NCBI GenBank assembly: GCA_032717465.1
Contig: CM064670.1
Location: 12,354,679 to 12,418,678, forward strand
Direction: 5' to 3'
DNA: 64,000 bases
Origin: Coenobita brevimanus
Taxonomy: Eukaryota; Arthropoda; Malacostraca; Decapoda; Coenobitidae
A program made the position numbers and the translations under genes. Positions 34,740 through 42,830 of the stretch are shown here, in pieces (position 1 is the stretch's first letter; the number at the start of each line of letters is the position of its first letter). The notes under the pieces were generated by a model, which saw only the letters and a program-made list of their open reading frames with translations, searched no databases and was not told where the DNA came from.

Positions 34740-35125
34740 AGCGAGAATAGTAGTGGCAATAGTAGTAGTAGTAGTAGTAATAGCGTAGTAATAGTAGTAG
34801 GAGAACTGAATGAACTCGTCCGAAGGTTGCAAGAGTAGAAGTAGTAGTAACAGTAGTAGTAGTAGTAGTGGTGGTGGTTGTTGTGGTCGTGGTGGTGATG
34901 GTGTGGTGGCGGTGGTGGTGCTAGTAGTAGTAGTAGTAGTAGTAGTTAAAATAGTAGTGGTGGTGTTAGTAGTAGTAGTAGTAGTAGCAGCAGAGTAGTA
35001 ATGGTGGTGTTTGTAGTAGTAGTAGTAGTAGTAGTAGTTATAATAGTAGTGGTGGTGTTAGTAGTAGCAGTAGTAGCAGCAGAGTAGTAGTGGTGGTGTT
35101 TGTAGTAGTAGTAGTAGTAGTATTT
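34740..35125. repeat. (GTA)n / (GGT)n trinucleotide tract
   Basis: GTA repeats interspersed with GGT blocks, directly adjoining the minus-strand SINE-3 copy at 35125. It includes two near-identical ~80-bp stretches ('gtggtggtgttagtagtag'). Confidence 0.85.
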
Positions 35126-35305
35126 GCAACCTCCTACTCATCTGGGCGTATAAACTCATTTGGCTGCTGCAGTCCACCATCCTCCTGTACCTGTAAGGGG
35201 GTAGGGAGGGGATTGAGGGAAGTTCGTATAACCGGCAGCTCCACCGTCCAGACATATCGGTGCTGCCACTTGAAGGCGTCCCTCTCCAGCAGCGGTAGCA
35301 TGAAT
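35125..35305 (-). mobile_element. SINE-3 copy with GTA/TAC tail
   Basis: Read on the minus strand: 'gagagggacgccttcaagtg', 'ggttatacgaacttccctc', 'aggatggtggactgcagc', then 'gaggttgcaaatactactac' into the TAC tract. Co-linear with 30485. Confidence 0.55.
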
Positions 35306-35530
35306 AATAATGAAAAACTGTCAACCTAGTGTATGGTTGAGAGAGAGAGAGAGAGAGAGAGTCGGAGAATCGATGCCACATTTTTATACTGATATCTGAA
35401 GTTTCAGGATGACTGTTCAACGTCTGTGTGCAGCATAGGGAGAGGGGGAAAGGAGAAGAAGAGCCGTAAGCTTGGAGGAGAAAAGGAAGTAAGAGAGAAG
35501 AAGGATACTAGGAGAAAGAATGGAGATCGC

Positions 35531-35541
35531 ATTGTTGTTAT
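35531..35541. repeat. Candidate target-site duplication, 3' side of the minus-strand LINE
   Basis: 'attgttgttat' here is identical to 39353-39363 at the other boundary. The target is simple-sequence rich, so a chance match is possible. Confidence 0.55.
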
Positions 35542-35562
35542 AGTAGTAGTAGTAGTTGTTCC

Positions 35563-36445
35563 CTAGGCAGTCTGGCCGAACAGCCCCGAGTCCCTTAGGA
35601 AGGCCATGGCCGAGACCGGGCTTTCCCACAGAGCTCTCAAAGAGTGTATGTTGTGTTGTTGGCGTAGGTGATTGTGTGCAATGCAGTCTTCCATAATGTA
35701 CTTAATAGTATGGGGTGCTGTGTTTCATCCTGGACAGGCACCAGCAACAGAGTCATCCAGCCTCTTCTGGTAGCTTAAGAGGGCTGGATGGTGCCCACAT
35801 CTCAGCCTGGCCAGGTGGACCCTGTCCTCACGAGGAAGATAGGATTCAGAAGGGTGGATGTCAGGAGGCCGTGCATGCAGCCGTGTGTTGTCTTTAGGTG
35901 ACTGAATGGAGTGGCGAGTGATCTGAGTGTGGATATGCTTCTGGAAGCTGGTTTGAGGTGGGCGAGGGGGAAGAGATGAGAGTATTTGTGTATGGTATCG
36001 TGTGGTGGGTGTTGTCTTGATGTTCCTTGGTGTGGGTGGATGTGCTGCCATGTAGTGGATGTTGTGGGTTTGTGGAGGCTGCAGCAAGAAACTGGGTGCC
36101 TCTCATGTCTAGGTGATCCTTGATTTTGAGGACTTTGGTTTCTTGATGTAGGTGGTCTGTGGGTGTAGTAGCTGTGCAGCCTGTAATTATTTTTAGGGCC
36201 TTGTTCTGTATGGTCTGGAGAGTGTTGTAGTGTGTTTTGGTGAGGTTAGAAGCTCAGGCAGGGCTTGCATAATTCATCACTGAACGTATGTATTGTTTGT
36301 ATACTGTGGTGGTGGTTTCTTTGTTGTGTCCGAATGTTGTATGGGCAAGTGACCTCAAAGCATTGAGTCTTAGTGTTATTTTATTTTTATTCTTTGTGAT
36401 GTGTTGTTTAAATGACATTGATGTATTGTATGTTACACCAAAGAT
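35563..36445 (-). pseudogene. C-terminal (post-RT) region of the LINE with Cys/His motif
   Basis: Beyond the GT run the reading frame gives KIFGVTYNTSMSFKQHI, LNALRSLAHTTFGHNKE, VYKQYIRSVMNYASPA and QTIQNKALKIITG, the usual post-RT thumb. After a frame change near 35900-35930 it gives REDRVHLARLRCGHHPALLS and, near the end, CPG-stop-NTAPHTIKYIMEDC. The TGA at 35725-35727 stands where the second Cys of a C-x2-C...H...C knuckle is expected. The last residues are SGLFGQTA, then TAG. Confidence 0.7.
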
Positions 36446-37970
36446 TTTGTGTGTGTGTGTGTGTGTGTGTGGTAGGGGAGTGTTGTTTATGGTGAGGTGT
36501 GGGATGTGACTGTGTTTCTGTCCAGTTTGTGAGAAGAGTCACTGTAGATTTGGTTGGGGCTATTTTGAGCCTGTTTGTGGTGAACCATTCGTGTAGTGTG
36601 TTGAGGTAAGGTTGAATGATGTGTGCAGCTGTGTTTGCGTTTTGGTGCGTACATGTAAGTGTTATATCATCTGCATAGGAAGCTATGTGTATCTGTGGTG
36701 TGTGGGGTGTGGGTACGTCATGCATGTATAGGTTAAAGAATGTAGGGGACAAAACAGATCCTTGGGGGACGCCGTTTGTGAAGTTTCTGATGTTAGAAGA
36801 CTGACCAGCATATGTTACGTGTGCACATCTGCCTGCTAAGTAGTTTGCCAGCCATCTTTTTGTGTTATTGTGCATGTATGTGTTGAGTATTTTGTTTGTG
36901 AGGTTGTGGCGGGGGATGACATCAAAAGCTTTGCTAATGTCTAGTGTCATTAGGAGTGTTCTGTGTGGTGGCCTAGCTGAATTCATGCCATCGAAAACTC
37001 TCTGTGTAAGGTCTGTAAGAAGGGTGTTTGTGGAGTGTAGTGGCCTAAAGCCATGTTGTGACTGGGCTAGGGGAATGTGAGGTGTGACTAGTTGTAGTAC
37101 CAGTCGTTCAGTGATTTTAGAGGGGGTGCAGAGGAGTGTGATGGGGCGATGTGAGGAGAGTAACGTGGGGTTTTTGTTGGGTTTAGGGATAGTGATGATA
37201 TTGCCATGCTTCCAGATGTTGGGTATTATGTTGTGTGAGTAGCTGCAGTTTGATATGTTGGTGAGTGCTTGTATGCCTTGCGGTCCTAGGTGTTTACGGT
37301 GAATGTTGCTTATGTTGTCTGGTCCACAGGCAGATGAGTGCTTGAGGTTGTTAATGATGTGCTTCGTCTGGTTGTAAGTGAAAGGTGCGTAGTCTGGGTC
37401 TGTGGGGAACTGTCTCTTACGTCGGATGATACGTCGGTCTTTGGGATGGGGGTTTAGATGGCTGACTTGTGAAAAGTGATTGATAAGAGTGTTTGCTTGT
37501 TGTTTGTTTGAGGGTATGGTGTCTGTTGTTGTGATGGCAGAGTGTGATTGTGTGGTGTTACTGTTGGAAAGTGTGATGCTGTTTAGTGTTTTGTAGAGTT
37601 TGCTGATGTTTGTTTTGTGGTCAAGTGTTTGGAGGTAATTTTTCCAGTTTAGTGTTTGCTGTTCTGATATTTTATTGTTTATCTGAGTGTTGAGTTCTTG
37701 TATTTGTTGTATGGTGTCTTGTGTATGGGGTGTTGGGGAGTGTCGCAGTGTGTCCCATTGTCTGATGAGGCCTTGAATTTCTGGTGTGAAGTTGGGGTTG
37801 TGTCTCTTTCTGTTGCCTCTAGGGATGTGTCTTTTGTCTGCGTTTTGTATAATTGTATTGGAAGTGTGCACAGCGGTGTTGATGTTTGTGATGGGTGTAC
37901 TGTTTAGTGTTTCAAGATGTTGTTCTGTTTCATTTACAAAGGTCTCCCAGTTGGCTCTCTTATAATTAGT
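36408..37970 (-). CDS. Reverse transcriptase of the LINE
   Basis: After a linker, the RT motifs run in order: ACGPDNISNIHRKHLG, NIWKHGNIITIPKPNKNP, SSHRPITLLCTPSKITER, QHGFRPLHSTNTLLTDL, TLLMTLDISKAFDVIPRHNL (catalytic Asp), NGVPQGSVLSPTFFNLYMHD and SYADDITLTCTH (catalytic Y-A-D-D). The residues needed for polymerisation are intact. The frame ends only because a GT microsatellite at 36448-36471 shifts it. The natural continuation is in another frame. Expression would be as one polyprotein with the endonuclease. Confidence 0.85.
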   Translation of the reverse strand, partial: TNYKRANWETFVNETEQHLETLNSTPITNINTAVHTSNTIIQNADKRHIPRGNRKRHNPNFTPEIQGLIRQWDTLRHSPTPHTQDTIQQIQELNTQINNKISEQQTLNWKNYLQTLDHKTNISKLYKTLNSITLSNSNTTQSHSAITTTDTIPSNKQQANTLINHFSQVSHLNPHPKDRRIIRRKRQFPTDPDYAPFTYNQTKHIINNLKHSSACGPDNISNIHRKHLGPQGIQALTNISNCSYSHNIIPNIWKHGNIITIPKPNKNPTLLSSHRPITLLCTPSKITERLVLQLVTPHIPLAQSQHGFRPLHSTNTLLTDLTQRVFDGMNSARPPHRTLLMTLDISKAFDVIPRHNLTNKILNTYMHNNTKRWLANYLAGRCAHVTYAGQSSNIRNFTNGVPQGSVLSPTFFNLYMHDVPTPHTPQIHIASYADDITLTCTHQNANTAAHIIQPYLNTLHEWFTTNRLKIAPTKSTVTLLTNWTETQSHPTPHHKQHSPTTHTHTHTQNLWCNIQYINVI

Positions 37971-37973
37971 CTA

Positions 37974-38692
37974 TGTGTGTTTGTGGCCAGCTGGGGTGAT
38001 TCTGGTTTTGGTAGTGATGATGATTGGGAGGTGATCAGAACCTAGGGTTTTGACCATTCTCCATGATGTAGTAGGGGCGAGGTTTGGGGAGCAGAAGATG
38101 ATGTCTGGAGATGATGGGAGGAAGAGGGCTTGGTGTGGGATATGGGTATGTTGGTCTAGACTGTTTAATATGAAAAGATGATCTGTCTGGGATTGTAGTA
38201 CCAGCTCTCTGCCAGTGTCAGGGTTGTTGACATGCCAGGCCGACGACTTGGCGTTGAAATCACCACCCAGGATGATGTTGGGTATGTTAGTGATGTGGTG
38301 TATTTGTGGAGAGTAATTGTGTGGTAATGTGGGGGATGACTGGGGGGGAATGTATGTGTTAGCGATTGTTATGTGTGATTTGTTACCAGTGCGTATTTTA
38401 ATTGATTGTATTTCTGTTGTGGTGCATGTGGGGGGAGGAGTGACTTTGTGTGTGCACTGGTACCAGCAAAGTTGATGGATTTGTGTACCAGGGTGAAGAG
38501 TCCACCGCCACTGCCGTCGGCCCACTCTTGTCGAATGGTGGTGAAGTTATGTAATGTCGGTGTTTTCTGAGCTCTGTGTAGTTTTGTTTCTTGTAAGATG
38601 GCAATGTGTATGTTCTGTTGTTTGAAGAATTGTGTGAGTTCATGTTTTTTAGTGTTTATGCCATGTATGTTTAACTGAAGGATGTTTATGTT
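37974..38692 (-). pseudogene. APE-type endonuclease of the LINE
   Basis: It begins NILQLNIHGINTKKHELTQF (the first Asn of the catalytic set) with ILQETKLHRAQ (catalytic Glu). After a frame change at the G6 run (38430-38435) it continues ANTYIPPQSS, ILGGDFNAKSSAWH (D and N), SPDIIF and LGSDHLPIIITT (terminal S-D-H motif). All signature residues of an AP-endonuclease-like domain are visible. It ends at an in-frame stop (TAG, 37971-37973), beyond which the same frame carries on into the RT linker. The start lies one frame away from the 2A/PHD frame, and the G11 run at 38725-38735 separates the two. Confidence 0.75.
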
Positions 38693-39336
38693 GTGTGTAC
38701 GATGTGTGTTGGCTGCTGCAGCACGGGGGGGGGGGAGGGGGAAGGGATACGAGGAGGTTGTGATGGCGGTAAGGGTTGAGGTGGATTAGGATGGGTTGGA
38801 ATGGGAGGAGCTGAGGGACTGGATGGTGTGGGAAGGGTCGGTGGGTTTGGCTGTGCAGGTGTGAAGGAAGTAGGAGTAGGATTGGAAGGGGGGTTGATGG
38901 GTGTGGGGAAGGAGCATAAGGAGCAGGTCCAGGTGTTTGTGTAATGTTTTCTGGATGCAAGTGTTGTGCAGGTGTAATGGGTCCAGTTCTTGCAGGAATT
39001 GCACTGAACTGAACCCTTTGTCTGTCGGCTCGACGTGATAGGTTTTGAGCATGTTGGACATATGTATTTGTTGGTGGGTCCTGGATTGCTCTCAATGTCC
39101 CCGGCTAGAAGAAGTCGTCGAGAAATGACAGCCGGGGAGTCATTTCTAGGTGTAGAAAAAACGTTGTTGTTGTGTGTTGTGTTGGGAGATGTGGTACTTG
39201 CCCGGGTGACCGAAGCCACTCCCAGGTACTCGAGCCCCGTGAGGGGCCGGGGAGGTTTGCGGTAGTTTGGCGCCCATGCTGTCCTCCTCTTCCCTTCGAC
39301 AGCCTCTGGGGGGTAGACCCACGACGAAGACACCAC
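38686..39336 (-). CDS. N-terminal region: 2A-like peptide plus PHD finger, proline-rich tail
   Basis: Residues 74-87 read RLLLAGDIESNPGP, which fits the 2A consensus D-x-E-x-N-P-G-P (D80, E82, N84, P85, G86, P87). In 2A peptides the ribosome skips the Gly-Pro bond, giving two proteins from one frame, and such motifs are known at the N-terminus of some APE-type non-LTR elements. Immediately after comes a C4HC3 PHD-type zinc finger: C93, C96, C112, C115, H120, C123, C138, C141, with W136 before the last pair. Residues 145-216 are Pro/Ser/Thr-rich. No in-frame ATG precedes the 2A motif, and the frame stays open through the 5' boundary. The role is inferred as a nucleic-acid- or chromatin-binding leader separated from the enzymes by 2A or frame shift. 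Confidence 0.75.
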   Translation of the reverse strand: MVSSSWVYPPEAVEGKRRTAWAPNYRKPPRPLTGLEYLGVASVTRASTTSPNTTHNNNVFSTPRNDSPAVISRRLLLAGDIESNPGPTNKYICPTCSKPITSSRQTKGSVQCNSCKNWTHYTCTTLASRKHYTNTWTCSLCSFPTPINPPSNPTPTSFTPAQPNPPTLPTPSSPSAPPIPTHPNPPQPLPPSQPPRIPSPSPPPVLQQPTHIVHTT

Positions 39337-39352
39337 CGCTCCAGGTCCTCGA

Positions 39353-39363
39353 ATTGTTGTTAT
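39353..39363. repeat. Candidate target-site duplication, 5' side of the LINE
   Basis: 'attgttgttat', identical to 35531-35541. Confidence 0.55.
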
Positions 39364-39610
39364 CGGTAGTAGTTGTGGTGGTGGTGATGGTGGTGGTGGT
39401 TATGGTGGTGGTGTTACGGGAGGGGAGTGATAACAGCGAAAAATGGGACAGAATTGTTGTTGTTTTGATCTTGTTCTTGTTATTGTTGACATGACCAAAG
39501 GGGATGGAGTTGTTGTTATTGCTATTGTTGTTGTTGTTGTGGCCCCAGGCTCATTGCGAAGTAAATCCGATGGACTGCAGGAAACGGGCCATTTCAGCCA
39601 GGCGTTTCCA
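39364..39610 (-). mobile_element. GTG/GTT trinucleotide tract and SINE-3 3' fragment
   Basis: GTG repeats (39370-39420) and GTT runs (39450-39540) are followed by 'gtggccccaggctcattgcg' and 'ccgatggactgcagg'. On the minus strand this is the 3' end of a SINE-3 copy, ending 'agcctggggccacaacaac'. Only ~70 bp of body remain. Confidence 0.5.
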
Positions 39611-39748
39611 GAAATCTTTTGTTGAACTTGTGTGTAGAGACACATACGAACACAGAAGCAGCCATGCACACACGTAGGGTGTGAACACAGAAAATTGCAC
39701 GCCCAAAATACATATTGTCATATAGAAATACGCAAATTATATGAAATA

Positions 39749-39799
<51 letters not shown>
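39749..39799. repeat. (AC)n microsatellite
   Basis: About 25 uninterrupted AC units. Confidence 0.97.
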
Positions 39800-39800
<1 letters not shown>

Positions 39801-39915
39801 TATGGAATAAAGATCATCTTGGAAAATTAAAACAGAGTAATAAGGATGAGGAAATGTGAGAAGGGAGGGAGAGATGGAGGGAATGGAAGCAAGATGGAAA
39901 GAAAGAACAAAGTAA

Positions 39916-40829
39916 CCCTTCGTGGGCCAGGGGTTACCAAGTTACAAGGAAGGCCGATGGGGTCCCGGCGGACCACAAACCTTAATGGTGTATTTCTGCC
40001 ATATTCATAAAGTTATATCTACTAAACTTTGTACATATGTTGCCCAGGACACGGCACGTGAAACCAACCCACCATGTGTCCCTTTTTGTTTTTGTTTTTT
40101 AAATTATTATTTTAACAATTTTTTTTCAATTTATAACAATTTTATTAAAGTTTGAGTGTGGAAGTACTGATTCTACACTTATTTGAATGTCTGATTGTCA
40201 GTATTCTTGGAACAGGTTATGAAAATAGTAAGAAGTTCATGTATAAAGCAAATTAGCATAATCAAAAAATAAAACTATCCCTGTAAAGTTCAATTTTGAT
40301 ACAACAATTTCTTATTTTATCCTCTTGATGAGCATCTTCTGTATTACTACCACCACTTGCATTTTCAGAAATATCATCTGCACTCACAGGAGACTCAATA
40401 CTACACACACTAATTTCACTCTCCTATCGTTCAAGCACTTCGTAATCATCAGCGTCGGACACAGATAAATCACCATCTGAATAATTTTATTCTTCTTGGT
40501 CACCTTCTGCCACCGCCATTGAGGCATAAAACATTGCTACTAGTATTGACATTGTCCTAATGTTTATAATCTGAAATATCTGAAAAAAAAACAAAAACAA
40601 AAATTAGTCATACGAAAGGCCAGGTGGGGTCCTGGCGGACCCCACTGACATATATTGCAATGTCACTCCTTACCTGTGAGAGATTTTTTGCTCAAATTTT
40701 ATGAGGATATAAAATAACCATCTATAATAAAAGTCATGAGAGGCCAGACTATGAAAGTAAAAAATGGCTTAATGATAACATTTTAAAAACATGCTGGGGT
40801 CCACAGGGACCCCATTTGCCCACGAAGGG
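39916..40829 (-). mobile_element. piggyBac-like deletion derivative with GTAA flanks
   Basis: The ends are 'cccttcgtgggc' and its complement 'gcccacgaaggg', flanked on both sides by GTAA (39912-39915, 40830-40833). A 4-bp target duplication and ends starting CCC fit piggyBac, whose target is normally TTAA. Subterminal 'ggggtcccggcggacc' blocks recur near 39959 and 40628. The minus strand at ~40555-40310 encodes an acidic stretch (MAVAEGDQEE, YSDGDLSVSDADDYEVLER, ESPVSADDISENASGGSN, interrupted by stops), like the N-terminus of piggyBac transposases. The catalytic domain is absent. Confidence 0.65.
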
Positions 40830-40839
40830 GTAATGGAAG

Positions 40840-40843
40840 ACGT

Positions 40844-40896
<53 letters not shown>

Positions 40897-41470
40897 CGGT
40901 ATGGAGACAGAGTGAAAGAAGGAGGGAAAGGCTGATGTACAGTATGCTTGGAGAAAGGAAGGTAAGTAAATAGGGAGAGAGGAAGGCAAGGAAGTGTAAA
41001 GGAGAAATGTAAGCTGAGAAGGACTGAGATAAAACTGGATGATGGGAGATGGTGACATTGGGAGTAAGGAATGGAGGAGAAACAGAAGGGTGGATGGAAG
41101 GGAAATAACAAAAGGAAGAGAGATAATGGGATGCCAGTAGGTTGATAGGGATGAAGGGAAGGAGGAGTGGGGCCTAAGTAGGTAAGTAGGGGAGGGAGGG
41201 AGGAAAGGAGGAGATAACTAGGGGAGAGAGGAAGAAAGAAGTAGGTAAATGGAGAAGGAAGGAGTCACGTGAGCTTCCCGGCAGGAGCGAAATGACTCCC
41301 CACCTCATTAACGAAGTCTGTCCTCATTCCCTTCACTCTTACCTCTTCCCTCCTCTCCTCTTCTCTGTTTTCTCTTCATCACCTCTTCTCTCAACTCTTC
41401 TTCTCCTAACATATCTCTCTCTTTTTTTTTTTTTTTTGTTTCCTTCCTTTATTTCCTTCTTTTATATCCT
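40840..41470. repeat. (GA)n, purine-rich, then pyrimidine-rich low complexity
   Basis: GA tract at 40846-40894, GGAAGG-type purine sequence to ~41270, then CT-rich sequence at 41300-41470. Confidence 0.8.
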
Positions 41471-41499
41471 TAATTAAGCATATATCAACCAATATACAA

Positions 41500-41956
41500 G
41501 AAGGGACCTTCACAGAGTGCAACACTCCTTACAACCGGCCTAAGGACCACACATTTGACTAGTCCCTGTAACCTTGACCTTCCGCCAACTGCTGTCAAAA
41601 TCGAAATACTGTACATCATTCTTTCCTGACCCTAAACCCTTCCACCACGTTTCATCTAAATCGGATCAAAATTGTTCAAGATGACCTTGTCATGTGATCT
41701 TGACAGTTGACCTATCCCTGTGACCTCAATCTTTGCCTGATTATTCTCCAAACTGAATACCGTCATACATGCCTTATTCTCAGCCGGTCCGCCAGGTTCG
41801 ATCTAAATCAGATAAAAACTGCTTAAGTTGACATTGCCATGTGACCTGAACATTTGACCTAGTGAAAAAAAAAGGTCAAACCATTGCTTCATCCTCAGCT
41901 ATTTTATCAGCTTTAATCTAAATGAAATATAAATTGTGTTAGTTACGTTAACACAC
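41500..41956. repeat. ~150-bp repeat family C, left of the Gypsy insertion
   Basis: Units start near 'ccctgtaaccttgacctt' (41565), 'ccctgtgacctcaatcttt' (41715) and 'gtgacctgaacatttgacct' (41840). Each has a 'gttcgatctaaatcagat' or 'gtttcatctaaatcggat' segment. The array is cut at the ACAC target of the LTR element and resumes at 47411. Confidence 0.7.
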
Positions 41957-42746
41957 TGTTACATAGCCTATGATTTCATCATCCTTTGTGTAATTTTAAC
42001 GCACAGTATGCTGCATGTTTGATCACGAGCGTGTTCTGCCTCAGTCCCCCCCTTCTACCGTTATAGTAGAGTAAGTCGTTCTCTCTGTTGTCCAGAGCGG
42101 GATTGTCAACTCTATGTCCCCATGGCTTCATTTGCGCGTCCATATTACAAGTTGTATCAAGCTCTCCTGGCTCCTATATAATGAGCTCAGTCTCTGCATC
42201 ATTGCCACTTAGATCTGCTCCTCATTTTGTTCACATCTCTGTCCTCCCCTGTACAGATATTATTATTGTGAGTGCTCAAGAAGTCTCCAACCATCTAGCA
42301 GCTGTGTGTAATTTGAGTATAACTGTTGTTGCATTTTTTCTTGTACTGTATAGCATAAAGTTTAATTTGTAGGCCTAGTGAAGTTTTTGTAATTCATGTA
42401 GGGTTCTTTATGTCAGTCATTTTTGATAATAGTTTGTATCTGTAATTATTTATCTGGCATTCACTGAGTATTATCTGGTATCTCATTTTACCAGGGCTGA
42501 CTTAGATAAATTTACTCTTGCTAATTTCGTGTTAATAGAGGCTATTGCAGTTAACCATATATTTAACCTGTTTTTGCCATTACATTATCCTTATGAGTCC
42601 TGAATGTTTTGTTGTTAGTTTGAGCATTAAACTTTAACTTGTAATTTTACCTAACTCTTTTGTTTTGAACCTGGAACTTTACGGGACAGTAGTGATTTTT
42701 AGCATTCTCACTTAAAGTGTACGTTATCTTTCTCTGTTCCGTAACA
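41957..42746 (+). repeat. 5' LTR
   Basis: 790 bp, starts TGTTACATAG and ends CCGTAACA. Matches 46618-47406 except for a 1-bp indel ('agcataaag' versus 'agcataag') and a few substitutions. The 94-codon frame inside the LTR is not a known protein. Confidence 0.95.
42175..42182 (+). promoter_or_regulatory. TATA box of the 5' LTR
   Basis: TATATAAT lies about 218 bp into the LTR, followed by 'gagctcagtctctgcatc', whose 'tcagtc' ~8-14 bp downstream resembles an arthropod initiator. It probably marks the U3/R boundary. The same box is at 46836-46843 in the 3' LTR. Confidence 0.6.
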
Positions 42747-42752
42747 TAAATT

Positions 42753-42770
42753 TGGCGACCTCATATCAGG
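42753..42770 (+). other. Candidate primer binding site
   Basis: 'tggcgacctcatatcagg' begins 6 bp after the 5' LTR. The TGGCGACC start is complementary to a tRNA CCA end and is a common Gypsy-type site. The tRNA identity is not settled. Confidence 0.55.
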
Positions 42771-42830
42771 ATATTCAGGATATTATCATAAGGATATTGC
42801 TTGATATTTTGTGACTGTTTCTTATTAATT

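Larger units (their letters stand above)
35542..39352 (-). mobile_element. Near full-length APE-type non-LTR retrotransposon with 2A motif and PHD finger
   Basis: Reading the minus strand: a 5' coding region with a 2A-like motif and PHD finger (39336-38686), endonuclease (38692-37974), RT (37970-36408) and a C-terminal Cys/His region ending at a stop at 35563-35565. A tail of 'aacaactactactactac' follows. Identical 11-bp sequences lie at both boundaries. All domains of an I/Jockey-group element are present, with lesions: a G11 run at 38725-38735, a G6 run at 38430-38435, in-frame stops at 37971 and near 36255, a GT run at 36448-36471, a frame change near 35900-35930, and TGA for an expected Cys at 35725-35727. 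The exact clade needs an RT tree. Confidence 0.85.

Noticed and set aside
42088..42372. 94-codon frame inside the 5' LTR (118 codons in the 3' LTR)
   Set aside because: It lies wholly in the LTR, has no recognisable domain, and its end differs between LTRs because of a 1-bp indel.
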